NCBI GenBank assembly: GCA_007258455.2
Contig: VDFB02193867.1
Location: 530,072,863 to 530,136,862, forward strand
Length of the DNA: 64,000 bases
Direction of reading: 5' to 3'
Source: Sequoia sempervirens
Lineage: Eukaryota; Streptophyta; Pinopsida; Cupressales; Cupressaceae
Position numbers and translations under genes: made by a program. Shown piece after piece: positions 44,854 to 56,233 of this stretch. Numbering within the stretch: the first letter of the stretch is position 1; every line of letters starts with the position of its first letter. A model generated the notes under the pieces. The model saw only the letters and a list, made by a program, of their open reading frames with translations. It ran no database searches and was not told the DNA's origin.

Positions 44854-46095
44854 ATACTCCTATAGAGTAGGGGGATTCATCATCCCTAGAACTCTAGGTC
44901 ATGGGAGAGTCCCAAGGAAAAAAATTCCCTAAACTACCTCAGACATTTTGATGGGTTGAGAGAGAGACTAAAAAGGAAGGGAAAATGGTGCATTGATTTC
45001 CTTTTACTAAAGATAGGTGTGCTTAGAATTGGGTGAGTCAGCCTCAAAGGTTTTGGACTACAAACTAGACAAATAACTGTCTGAGGATGATAGTGTGGGA
45101 GCCAAAATCCAATGTGGCACATTGGTGTCTTAGGGACGTGTTGGCATCCTATACATACAAGGGTCTAGAAAACAAACTAAATCCACTAAGGGCTTACTAA
45201 CGACCTAACTAACATATTTTTATAGTTTTATGAAGAAAGTATAGAAAGAAAAGAGTACAACAACAAGAATATGTTAAGCTATTCTAATGAAAAAATAATA
45301 GAGAAAGAGCAAGAAAATGTACCTTTCACATGCAATCTTGTCTTCTAACTGATTCCAAGGAATGAGGATGCACCTACACACAAAAGAATGAGAAAAGGTT
45401 GGGGTTTCATTTTGAGGTATGCGTCAGTTAGATCTGCATTTTGGTGTTCCCACCTCCACAAATAGATACAATGCCACAAGATAGATAAATTGATAGAGAA
45501 TAGAAATGAAATGATGCAACCAAAACAATAAAATCCAATATTACCTTCCCCAACTATGAGCACTCAAGAAATAGAAGAAGGAAGAGAATAGCACCACCAC
45601 ATAGAGAAGATGAAGCTTGATAATCCAACAATGGCAATGGTGTTGCAACAAGAATTTTTTGTTGAAGCTAAGAGAAGATCTTGTAGTAGCAAGAGAAATG
45701 GTGTAGAAGTAAGAACCAAGTGTCTAGAATGGAGTGGGAAGTGTGTAGAGCATGAAAATAATGAAGAGTGAGTGAATAGAGAATCAATAAATCCAAGAAT
45801 TAGAGTTTGAATGTAGGAAATAGAGGTAAAAGGTTAATTATCACCAGTCAAGGAAGTATAGAAGCTATTACCTTCACAAAAAATCGAAGACATAATAGTT
45901 TTATATATTCTAGGGACATGAATCCTATCAAGATGCTAGTGTGGCATGCATGCACCCCCAACATTTATTCCTCCACTGACATAAAAAGACAAGGCCATGC
46001 AGATGGAAAATATAATGGTGGTGGGGACTGCATCAATGAACTTATAGTTTCTAAAGTAAAGGAAAATAAGTATGGAATTCACTAGGGGTGCAAAT
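44854..46095. mobile_element. Unclassified insertion in the LINE
   Basis: About 1.24 kb separates IASWSH (44,850) from TPKGEG (~46,107), which are neighbours in plant LINEs, so an insertion is inferred. It has no coding content I recognise. The ends may be tgaatactcc and ggggtgca, but no convincing target duplication was found. It could be a solo LTR. Confidence 0.45.
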
Positions 46096-47770
46096 TCACA
46101 CCATGAAAACTCCAAAAGGAGAAGGGTTATTTAGAAATAATTGATCCTTTCATGCAATGGGTCTTTCTTTTATCAAAATGGATTATAAAATATTTGGAAA
46201 GGAATTCTCCATGAAAAATTTTGAATTGGTACTTTATAGAAATATCTACAACAATTAAATCATGGAGTACAGGTTAATTGAATGAAAAAATTATTTTAGC
46301 CTCATACATTAAGATCCATTTTCTAACCCCTCTGAACTGTATATGGAAATCTTGGTAACTGGTGTCACACAATATTTCTTGGTTTAATCAATCATTTAGC
46401 CATGGGCTTAGTTTCATGAATTCTTCAATATAGTGGAATCATCTTAACCAAGAAAATAAAAATATGTCGGTGATGATTCCTAGATTCAAATCTAAGCACA
46501 TCTTCAAGAAAGAAATCCAAATATTAAGGAATATATGTAATCCTTCAGGATTTAGATGGAAAACATGCCACAACTAAAGCTATATTTCACTCTAAGTTAT
46601 AGAGACAAGTTTGATATTATGGAAGTTCAGAAAATTGTGCCCCCAACCTCACTATCCTTATTTCTTCTAACTACCATTTTAGATTTTACAAATTGGAGGT
46701 AGCTTAATAGCCAAAACTAATAGGTTTTCCTCTCATGTTTCTAAATAGAAAAATTGTTCTAAGCTTGCCCATTTCTCACTAGCTTAACTCTCTCTAGAGA
46801 TGCAACCTTAGATAAAACAATTGAAATAAAATCAACCATCAAAGTTAGAAATCCAAAGTTGATTCTCAATCCCAATTCACCACTTGGAAAATTTTGCATT
46901 CCAAAGTCCCTATGGAAATATGCCTTATTTTTTTCCTTTTGCCCCTTGCTTTTCCTCTCTATGGTAAAAGTGAATATTTCAAACATTGTGTCTAGTTCTA
47001 CCCTCATATTAAATTAGTATGGATTATACTTATGGAATCCATAACTATCCTAATAAAATTTCCTTGGTCTTGGATATCTACTATTCTTAGATTTTCTACA
47101 ACTCACAACATAATATCTAGCTCAGGTTTTCTTATCATTATAAAAAGAATTTGGAATTTTTTATGTATGGCTACCTTTTCACACTCATTTTCTCCACTAG
47201 ATATTGAAGTTGAAACTATTTTTCCTAGCCTTCATACCTAAATGGCATGCATATCTCCTTAAAATACCAAGGAATTATCAATGATGAATTTTAGCTACAA
47301 GCTAAATGCCTTCACTCTCAACTTCAAGATAAAGTCTCACCATCTGTGTCACTTTTATCATACCATCCATACCTATACAATAAATGATAATATTAGTTGA
47401 TAATGCCTAGCTTGGTATGGGAGATTTGTATCTAAAGCTTATTCAAAATTGTTTCTCTAACAAAATATGTACAGATTACATCCTCAAATTATAATTTATT
47501 AGAGTTTATTTCAATTTGAATGGGGGCTTGAAACACCACCCATGTTGCACAACTAATTTTTATTTTAAATAGACTATAAAAACAATGTATTATTCTCTAA
47601 TTATTGTATTTATGCACCTCAAATTCAGTAAATATTTTATGGTGTACCTTGTTATTTTTTACTTTTGTAATTGTTGTTCATTTTGTAGTTATTTTGTTCA
47701 CTAATATGAATACTATGACTTTCTATTTGTATTTTTTTCACTTCATTCAATAAAAAAGAAGAAAATACTA
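46096..47770 (+). pseudogene. LINE ORF2 C-terminal part and 3' end
   Basis: Frame-jumping translation gives TPKGEGYLEIIDPFMQWVF, LLSKWIIKYL and NSPWKILNWYF, the region after RT in plant L1 elements. About 47,400 reads LAWYGRFVSKAYSKLFL, the zf-RVT-like tail. Stops are very frequent. An attcaataaaaaag tract at 47,744 may be the 3' end with its A-rich tail. Confidence 0.6.
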
Positions 47771-48170
47771 GCATTCATTAAAGTTTCACTTTATTGTCAA
47801 GTGTAGCCTATAATAAACTACAATTTATGCATCTTCATTTAAGAAAAGAAAATATACTATTTTTTATATGGGAATTGTTTAAAGTTGTATCATTTTTTCC
47901 TATATTTTTTTGTAATATTGTGATATTAGTGTTTGTTTTTCTTAATTTATTATCTTGTTTAATTTATTATCTTGTTTATAACAATATTGGCCAATGTCAT
48001 GGAGTTTTTTAGTTCATGTATTGACTCCATGATGCCTCTAGCTTTCAACCCTAGTTATGGTTGTATTGTAATCCTTGGTAGATTTTCTATTTTAGGTCCC
48101 AATTAGCTACCTGTTGGTAGTTCTTTTTTTTTTGGTACGTAAATAAAGTTTTGTTAATATGAAATTTTTT
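47771..48170. other. AT-rich spacer, possibly including the copia-2 LTR start
   Basis: No gene is seen. An 18-bp direct repeat (aatttattatcttgttta type) occurs twice around 47,945-47,980. The 5' edge of the copia-2 LTR may lie in or near this stretch. Confidence 0.4.
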
Positions 48171-48798
48171 TGGGAAAATGTGTCTCAACCTTACAATTGT
48201 ATGTAGTTTATTGTTGATAGGATGTATATATATTTATATATATGTTTCCTAGTTACACTAATAAGTGTATACAATGGTAGCATGGAGCAAAATGTGAACA
48301 TGCTAACTTTTTAAGAAAATTTCTAGAATCGTGGGCATACATTAAATAAAGGATATATTATAAATCTGGACCATCCGTTATTAGGTTTTAGATCTAATGG
48401 TAGATATTTTGTTGGCTTGTTTTTCCCTAGAATGTAACTCTATTTTATGACGGCATTGTATTACGACTGCAGTAGAGATTGTGATGATTTCTAAGAGTCT
48501 GATAGTGGTCATGTTATCTCTTAATCTCTAAGTGGTGATACTCTTGTGAGAAGCTTGCTTTTCAAGTATATTGTAATCTTTTTGATTTACTGAATAATAT
48601 ATTGGTCAAATTTTGGAGTGTGGGTTTTTTCTCCCAAAAGGGTTTTCCTACGTAAATCACTATGTCGTGGTATGCATGATATTTATGTTTATTTTTGTTT
48701 AATTTTTTGTAACTATTAAAGATATATAGAATTTTTTCATTATTCTCCTCTCAAGATTAGTGTAGGAAGTTGTTCCACTACCTTAGCTTCCTTACAAG

Positions 48799-48810
48799 TG
48801 GTATTAGAGC
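48799..48810 (+). promoter_or_regulatory. copia-2 primer-binding site (initiator-Met tRNA)
   Basis: TGGTATTAGAGC follows the LTR end (cttaca at 48,791-48,796) after two bases. It matches the usual plant copia primer site TGGTATCAGAGC except for one base. Confidence 0.85.
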
Positions 48811-48920
48811 TTGATCACCTTTGGTTTCAGTTGTGGGTTGTTGGGTTTTTTGAACTAATCTAGATTTGAGTGGGAGCTTGTGCAAAAGATACTGTGTGAT
48901 CTTGTTGTAGGAATTTTTAG

Positions 48921-49420
48921 ATGGCAATTTCATCAAGGAGAATAGAGGTGGAGAAATTTTCTAGATATAATTTTGAGATGTGGAAGCTAAAGATGGAGGA
49001 TCTATTGATAGATCAAGATATGTGGGATGTTGTTGATGAGAATGTTTCAAGGCCTGCAGATCCTACTTAGGCTACTCAATATGATGTTATGGACTATAAA
49101 TCCAAGGGTCTAATCATATTATGCTTGGAAAACCTTTTTTTTAATTAATGTCCATATGGAGACCTCTACATAGAAACTATGGAAGAATCTTGGTGATATG
49201 TATCAGGCCAAATCTTTAATGAACAAGATTTTCTTGAGGAAGAAGTTGTATTCCTTGAGAATGGAAGAGGGTGAATGAATCATAGACCACCTAGAAGAAT
49301 TCAATATGTTGGTGGCTCAATTGGCATCAATTGGTGTCAAAATGGATGAGGAGGAGAAATGTTAGACCCTGCTTTGTTCTTTGCCTAATTCATGGGATTC
49401 TCTTGTTCTGATTCTAAGTC
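48921..49420 (+). pseudogene. copia-2 Gag, internally deleted
   Basis: The ATG at 48,921 starts MAISSRRIEVEKFSRYNFEM, then WKLKMEDLLIDQDMWDVVDE. This start is chosen because it follows the primer-binding site directly and the capsid N-terminus is complete. Stops follow (for example after PADPT). Later pieces are LRKKLYSLRMEEG and LCSLPNSWDSLVL. From there the sequence jumps almost directly to the protease region (SDSKSEKEDGD), with the basic linker and CCHC knuckle missing compared with copia-1. Confidence 0.75.
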
Positions 49421-50744
49421 TGAGAAGGAAGATGGTGACACATTCATTGCAGCTTTGGCAACTCATGCAGGTAATGATGCATGATTAATTGACTCGAGTG
49501 CATATTTCCATATGACCTTTAATAGAGATTGGTTTTGTGAATATGAAGAATTTGATGGAGGTAAGGTGTACTTGGGTGATGCTTCTCATTTAGACATTAT
49601 TGGTTATGGTAAAGTTAAAATTAGGTTTATTGATGGTAGAATAAAAAGGATTAATGGTGTGTTGCATATACCTAGATTATCATGAAATTTTTTATCTATG
49701 AGAAAACTAATAGATACAGGTGTGCAAGAAGTATTTTCTAATGCAAGATGCAAGATGGTCAAAGGTGTTATGGTGATTGCTAGAGGTGTCAAATATGGAA
49801 CATTGTATAAGCTTGATGCATGCACTATTGAGTGCAATAGTACTTCTATGAAAAGCAAGTCTATGGAAGAAATGAGGGTTTCACCTTCAGCAGATGCTCA
49901 TGGTTTTTGGGTACCTAAAGGTGCTCTTTCTTCTAAGAAAAAGTTACCTATAGAGAAAACTCTGTTATGGCACCAAAGACTTGGCCACATTGGAGAAAAA
50001 GGTCTAAGGACCTTGAAAAATAAAAACCTTGTTAAAGGTTTGTCTTATTGTAATCTTGAATTTGATTTTTGTGAACATTACATTTATGAAAAACAAAACC
50101 ACGTTCAATTCTACTCTAGTTCTCATAAATCTCCTGGTGTATTAGATCTTATTCATTATAATGTGTTTGTTCCTATAGATGTTCCTTTGATTGGTAAATC
50201 CACATATCATGTTTCATTTATTGATAATTATAGTAGAATGGCATGGTTATATTTCCTAAAGAGTAAATCTTAAGTTTTTAGGAAATTTAAAGAATTTAAA
50301 GTAACAGTTGAGTTGCAGACTAGAAAGAAAATAAAATGTTTGAGAACTGATAATGGCGATGATTTTTTCTCTAATGATTTTGATAAATTTTGTAAATATT
50401 ATGGTATTCATAGACAAGAGAAAACTCCATATTCTCCACAACAGAATGGACTTGTTGAAAGAATGAATAGGACACTGATGGAGAAGGCTAGGAGTATGTT
50501 GAGTGGTGTTGGTCTAGAACAAATATTTTGGGATGAAGTTGTTGTCACTGCATGTTACCTAATTAATAGGTCTCCTACATCAACTATTGGTTATAAGATG
50601 CCTATAGAGGCATGGTCATGTCGTAAGCCTTCATTGAGACATCTTAGAGTTTTTGGTTGTGAGGCATATGTACATGTGCCAAAGGAGAAGCAAACAAAGT
50701 TGGAGAACAAGGCTGTAAAATGTATCTTCATTGGATATAGTTAA
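49421..50744 (+). pseudogene. copia-2 protease, GAG-pre-integrase and integrase
   Basis: Around 49,480 the protease active site reads LIDSSAYFHM, with DSS in place of DSG and the preceding W codon now TGA. The protease end (INGVLHIPRLS-stop-NFLSM) is followed by the open 49,698-50,273 with WHQRLGHIGEKGLRTLKNKN and FDFCEHYIYEKQ. After a stop, 50,313-50,744 holds RTDNGDDFFSNDFDKFC, NGLVERMNRTLMEKARSML and FGCEAYVHVPKEK, so the second D and the E of the catalytic triad remain visible. The enzyme is broken by stops near 50,272 and 50,743. Confidence 0.85.
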
Positions 50745-50750
50745 TATGGT

Positions 50751-51812
50751 GTGAAAGGATACAAGCTTTGGGATCCTATTACACAGAAGGTAATACAAAT
50801 TAGAAGTGTTATTTTTAGAGAAACTAAGCCTTCTTCTACTACATTGCAGCCAAAACAAAATAAACAGGAAGATGTGATTCAATTTCCTTCTACACCTAAG
50901 AAATTTGAAATGAGGCCCAAGGATAGACAAGAAGTTGAGGAGAGATCATCTAGCTCTAGATCTTCAGAAGAGGAGGAAGAACCTCCAACTCAACTTGTTC
51001 ATAAGTCTACAAGACATAGACAACCACCTGAAAGGTATACACCTAATGATTGGAGATGTATTTTTGCTTTGACCACTAACATGGATGAACCCAAATTTGT
51101 AAAAGAGGCACTAGGTATGAATGATGCAGAATCCTAGAAGATTGCTATGGATGAAGAAATAGAATGTTTGAAAAAGAATGATACATAGGATCTTGTACCA
51201 TTGCCTGAAGGATGAAAACCTGTTGGTTGCAAATGGATGTTCAAGAAAAAGATTGGTTCAGATCAAAGTATTGAGAAATACAAAGCAAGGTTGGTTGTGA
51301 AAGGTTACTCTCAAGTTGAGGGTGTTGATTATGGTGAGATATTCTCTCCTATTGCAAAAATCACATCCATTAGATTTTTGATTTCTTTTGAACTGGTGCT
51401 TTTGATTTAAAGGATAATCAAATGGATGTAAAAATTGCTTTCCTTCATGGTGATTTGGAGGAGGCTATTTATATGACACAGTCAAAGCACTACGTGGTGA
51501 AAGGTAAAAGTAAATTAGTTTGCAAATTGAATAAATCTTTGTATGGCTTAAAATAGAGTCCTAGGATGTGGTACTAGAAATTTGATACATATGTGTTGAG
51601 TTTTGGATTTGAGCAATCTAAATTAGATAATTATGTTTATTATAAACTGATGGTGATCATTTCCTATTTATTGCATTATATGTTGATGATATGTTATTTA
51701 TTGGCAAAGAGAAAGGTGTGATTTCAAAACTGAAATCTCAACTTGCTACTAAATTTGAAATGAAAGATCTTGGTGTAGCTAAACACATTCTTGGGTTGGA
51801 AATTAAAAGAGA
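50751..51812 (+). pseudogene. copia-2 linker and reverse transcriptase
   Basis: 50,751-51,137 is the S/E/P-rich linker beginning MKGYKLWDPITQKV. RT follows with stops: CKWMFKKKIGSDQSIEKYK, LVVKGYSQVEGVDYGEIFSP, a frameshift, LNKSLYGLK, then the catalytic YVDD at 51,679-51,690 and KFEMKDLGVAKHILGLEIK. It ends abruptly after RDR near 51,812, where sequence from another copia element begins. RNase H is absent. Confidence 0.85.
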
Positions 51813-53044
51813 TAGAGTGTGTTGGATATGGCATTGATGAATTACATTATAGGCTTTGGGATTTTGAAAATCAAAAAATTGTGAGAAGCAAGGATGGCAT
51901 ATTCAATGAGAAAGTGTTGTACAAAGTTAGTTGCAGCAGCATGAGAAGAAAGAAAATGATTATGTGGTGTTGGATGATACACCAAACAACAATGTTCTAT
52001 TGGTTCCTCATGCTCCGCAACAACAAATACCACAAACTCCAATGAATGTTAGATGATCTTCAAGGATAAGTAAACCTCTAGAAATATTTTCTCCCTCTTT
52101 GTATTCTATTTTATTGACTGATGTTGGTGAACCAGAATGTTATGATGAAGCTATGCAGGTGGATACCAAGATTCACTGGGAGCATGGAATGGAATAAGAA
52201 ATGGACTTCTTGCTAAAAAATCAAACTTGGGAATTATGCAAGTTGCTTGCAGGTAGAAATGTTTTACCAAACAAATGGGTTTATAGGCTAAAAGAGGAGG
52301 ATGGAGGTAAGAAAAGATTTAAAGCCAGATTAGTTGTAAAAAGATTTGCACAAAAAAAGGGTATTGATTTTGATGAAATATTTTTTCCTTTTGTTAAAAT
52401 GACTTCTATTCATACTATTTTAAGTATTGTGGTTGCTGAAGATTTTCATTTAGGACAACTTGATGTTAAAACAACCTTTCTCCATGGTGATTTGGAAGAG
52501 GAAATATATATGGAATAGCCACAAGTATTTGAGGTCAAAGGTAAGGAGAAAATTGTGTGTAGATTGAAGAAAAGTCTACATGGCTTGAAGTAAGCACTTC
52601 AGCTATGGTATATTAAATTTGATAGTTTTATAGCTAAGCAAGGCTACAATCGGTGTAATTTAGATCATTGTGTTTATTTTAAGAGGTTAAATGATGATAG
52701 CTACATTATCTTATGTTTATATGTTGATGATATGCTTGTAGCGGGGTCTAACATGGATCACATAATAGAGTTAAAATAGTAGTTAGCAATTTGCTATGAA
52801 ATATTTAGGGGCAGCAAAGAAAATCCTTGGTATGAAGATTACAAGAGATAGGAAAAATAGAAAATTGTTTTTTATCCTAGGCCGATTATGTTGAGAAGGT
52901 GTTGTAGAGATTTCATATGGAAAATGCAAAAGCTATCAGCACACCTTTTCCCAGTCATATTAAGTTGACTAAGGATATGTGTCCAAAGACATAAGAGGAG
53001 GAAGAAAAAATGTCCAAGGTACCATATGCTTCAACTGTAGGTAG
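51813..53044 (+). pseudogene. copia-3 fragment: integrase end and reverse transcriptase
   Basis: It starts within CVGYGIDELHYRLWDFENQK, the integrase C-terminus of a copia element of a different type from copia-2. Then come a linker and a second [54 protein letters not shown] and YVDDMLVAGS (YVDD at 52,720-52,731), with stops. It continues to KVPYASTVGS, where RNase H should follow, but element C begins at 53,045. The 52,201 ATG is internal. Confidence 0.85.
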
Positions 53045-53155
53045 TGTAGACATGCAAAATCAACATCATGCATCTAAATCTAACTAATTAACATCAAATT
53101 TTTCTATTAATCAAATAAAGGAATTTATTTGATTAAGTTCCTCCTTTAATTAAGC

Positions 53156-55512
53156 GTATGTGCAAGATCATGATGGGCCAAAAAGTGGCAATATGATGGG
53201 TATTTGTAGGGTATGTGGCTGATGACTTTTTTTTTACCCAAAATTGATGAAATGAAAAGGGTTTTTAAAGGAGGTTCTCATTTTCCACCAATGTAAATTA
53301 TGCTTTACTTTGAATTTAATAAATTATTATTATTCATTTTTATTTGAATTACGACTAGAGTCTTGATTGATAGGCTAATTGAAAAACATCTATAGCTTTC
53401 ATACGGTATCACATTTTTAGAATCCAAAATATGCATCACATTCTATGCTTTGCATACTACGGATTAAAATAGAAAATTGAATTTCATGAAGTTTTGACCA
53501 AGTTAAGGTGGTCGACATACAGTTTTATATTTTTTAAAAGTTGTAATAAAAAATCATAATTAATTATTTACTAGGAAAAAATTACAAAAAATATGCATCA
53601 CATCCGCATGATTCCTCTACTTATGTCTAAAATATTATAAAAAATTTATCATTTTATTGTGGTTAGGGTGGTCAAAGACACCTACTTATTTTTTCCAAAT
53701 TTAAGTACTACTACATTGAAATTTCAATTTTCACCAAATAGAATTTTTGTTTTAAAATAAACCTAGTAGTTTAGAAACTACATTCAATTTGCTCTGATTC
53801 TATTCTTACATATTTTTGTAAGGAAAATTAGATGCGAAAAAAATTCTCCTAACGTCAATACCTCGGAAAGAATGCATACACTTTAAAATTTACAATTACA
53901 GTCAAGTTAAGATGCACTATGAAATAGATTATAGAAACAGAGTTTTGACAATCACACAAGAACACCAGATGTACGTGGGAAAACCCTTACGGGAGAAAAA
54001 CCCACCACACCAAGAGAAATCACTTTGTATTACAGTAATTGAGATTACATACAACAGTCAAACTTATCTTACTGGTGTCTGTTTACAACAGCATTCACCA
54101 TTTACAATATTGCACAGGAACATTCACAATTACAGTTCACATAATAGAATTCATTCACTGATCCAACCTCCCAACAATCTATCGATTCAACCTTCGAACT
54201 AACCAACTAATCACACTCTGCAATCGCAGGGTATATCCATGGCGTTCCCTATCTGTCAAGCTTCCTCACAGAACTATCACAACAAACAGACTCCCAACGG
54301 TTCCAATTTGGCTCTTCTGATTCATCCACGAGATGCCACATTGGACGGTCATACTGTCAACAAAATTCACACTGTATTGGCATCTCAGTGAGACACTAAC
54401 AGTGTCTTGCCGATGCCACATATCCTTCATACCGATGTCGCCAAGAGTCTCTATTATTGCTAAGACATTCTATCGAGCTTCATAAGTTACACCGAGTCAC
54501 CATGCAGTCACCCAGACCTATCGCTTTCGCCAAGAGATCATAGCGAGTCACCAAAGGTATACCAAAGACACAAGTCACATCGAGCTCCAAAAGATAGTCA
54601 ACAAGACATACCGATATCGCCAAGAGGTCTCATAGAGCAACATTAAGTTACACCAAAAGCATACACCTATCGGCAAGACCAAACACCTTCACCGAGATGT
54701 TATGTCGAGGCTCCGCAAGTCACATAGACTTAAGTGTTCTCATCAGCCAGACAGTCGGCTTTCGTCAAGACATCATACTGAGATCCATATGTTTCACCAA
54801 AGCTGTCAGCAGTCACCAAGACATATCATCTTCGCTGAGAGAACATATCGAACTCCAAGACTTACCCCGAAGGCTCTTCATCATCGGCAAGACTCACCAA
54901 AGTGTTGGGACTTCTTACCGAAACCACCGTGTTACACCGACACCACCACTCATCGCCAGGATTCACTCCGATGAACGTTTGAATGTGTCTCCATCAGCGT
55001 GACCTTCTCTGTTCGCTGGGACTTCTCACCGAACCATATGTTATGACGAAGACACTAGCAGTATTCCTATCAGTGAGACTTTAGCTTTTGCTGAGACTCT
55101 TCACCGAGCCGCCATGCTACACCGAAGATCATGGTAGCCCAGAGTCTCCCCGATACACGATTGAATGGCCTGCTGGCCAGAGGTCTCCCGAGCACTATGA
55201 GGTCATAACGAATACACCTTGTCACAGTGATAGCTTCAAAGAGCAACCTTTCGGCAAGATAGTAACAAGGCCACAGCTACTTGTTCAAAACATGATGATA
55301 CACACTGCTTGTCGGCAAGACATTGAAGCTGTCAAACCGACTTGGCTCTCATGGAGATTTTAGCCTATATTGATTAAGACATACATTTCCAAAAAAATTG
55401 AAATAATATAGATAACTTATTCAAATTTTTATGTCAAGTTGCCTAACTCTAATTTTTCTAAAAAAATTTCCACTTAAGGGCCTTTTATTTCCATGATGAT
55501 CCTACACATACC
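53156..55512 (+). mobile_element. M2: second copy of the inverted-repeat element, split by a copia LTR
   Basis: The left end gtatgtgcaagatcatgatgg is at 53,156. The right end, at 55,512, is on the reverse strand ggtatgtgtaggatcatcatgg. The interior (53,180-53,816 and ~55,385-55,490) matches M1 in reverse orientation, for example the aagttgcctaactct block at 55,435. The copia solo LTR 53,817-55,381 lies within it. Flanks are AT-rich (ttaattaag / cttaaataa), so a TTAA-type or AT-rich target is possible. Confidence 0.85.
53817..55381 (-). mobile_element. copia solo LTR inside M2, GC-richer, with internal imperfect repeats
   Basis: On the minus strand it runs TGTCTTAATC...TTTTCCTTACA, the same 3' terminus as copia-2's LTR (cttccttaca). 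The gtgggaaaaccc / gagaaaaaccc pair at about 53,968-54,002 is the R/U5 mark of copia LTRs. 54,220-55,350 is unusually C/G-rich and repeats words like tcgccaaga, caccga and tcaccgag. Plus-strand open frames there are by-products. The target duplication is not clear. Confidence 0.75.
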
Positions 55513-56225
55513 CTTAAATAAATCAACTTTATTTAATTTGATCCTAACATCATACCTCTTTGATTAAATAAATCAATTTTATTTAATCAAATCCTAATGC
55601 CCCTCTTTTAATTAAATAATTCACTTTATTTAATTAATCTCTAAAGTCATCCATTTAAATTAAATAAATTCATCTTTATTTGATTTAACACTAACATAAT
55701 CCTCTTTAATTAAATAAATCAAATCTTTATTTAATTAAATCTAAAATCATTTTCTTCTCATTTTTTTTTTTTAAATCCTAAAATCTAAGTCAAAATCCAA
55801 AATCAGATAATCTCCATCTTAATTAATCAAATCCTGTTTAATGCTAATCCTAATCTATCAAATCATCTAGCTTTTGCAACTTGCACCATAAATCAATTTA
55901 ATTGTTTTATTAATTCCTCCTTTCCATTCAAAAAGGCATCTCAAGTGGAATATTCCTCCATTTCAAATCTCCCTCCCAAATTTCTTGTCCTCCAACATAG
56001 CATTAACTCCTTTTGCATTGTCTCTTACACAAGTCAACTTGGTATTAACTCTCTTCTTTCATCCCCCCTAAACATGTCATTTCATCAAATTCAAATTTCA
56101 AACTTGCACATTGATCAAAATGTGCTCAACATTCATCCTCTCACATGTTGACAAGTGGCACTTTATCATTGGATCATTTTTAGTCCCACATCCTCGATAT
56201 CTTCCAATCTTCAATCCTTATCTCT

Positions 56226-56233
56226 TATAAATA
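56226..56233 (+). promoter_or_regulatory. TATA box of the element C LTR
   Basis: TATAAATA, about 30 bp before a ttgttgggggag tract that probably marks the start of R. The arrangement matches 2,583-2,590 in the solo LTR. Confidence 0.55.

Larger units (their letters stand above)
13870..47770 (+). mobile_element. L1-type LINE (non-LTR retrotransposon) in four pieces, host of the nest
   Basis: The pieces are 13,870-14,277 (end of ORF1), 40,518-42,450 (endonuclease and start of RT), 43,969-44,853 (RT core to thumb) and ~46,096-47,770 (C-terminal part and 3' end). Read together they give the standard order ORF1 zinc knuckle, APE endonuclease, RT, C-terminal region. The breaks are explained by LTR element A (14,278-40,517), a solo LTR (42,451-43,968) and another insertion (~44,854-46,095). 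A tract near 47,745 (attcaataaaaaagaag) may be the LINE 3' end. Many stops are present and it is long dead. Confidence 0.8.
48171..51812 (+). mobile_element. copia-2: Ty1/copia retrotransposon, 3' truncated
   Basis: On the plus strand: LTR (inner end 48,796), primer-binding site, Gag, protease remnant, GAG-pre-integrase, integrase and RT up to the end of the palm (51,812). There it abuts a piece of another copia element (copia-3). The remaining RT, RNase H and 3' LTR are missing. Gag lacks its zinc knuckle. It resembles copia-1 through Gag and integrase, so the two belong to one family. Numerous stops. The 5' edge is estimated. Confidence 0.85.

Noticed and set aside
54697..55363. Arg/Pro/His-rich open frames on the plus strand
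   Set aside because: They lie in the GC-richer copia LTR, overlap in more than one frame and match no family. Composition explains them.
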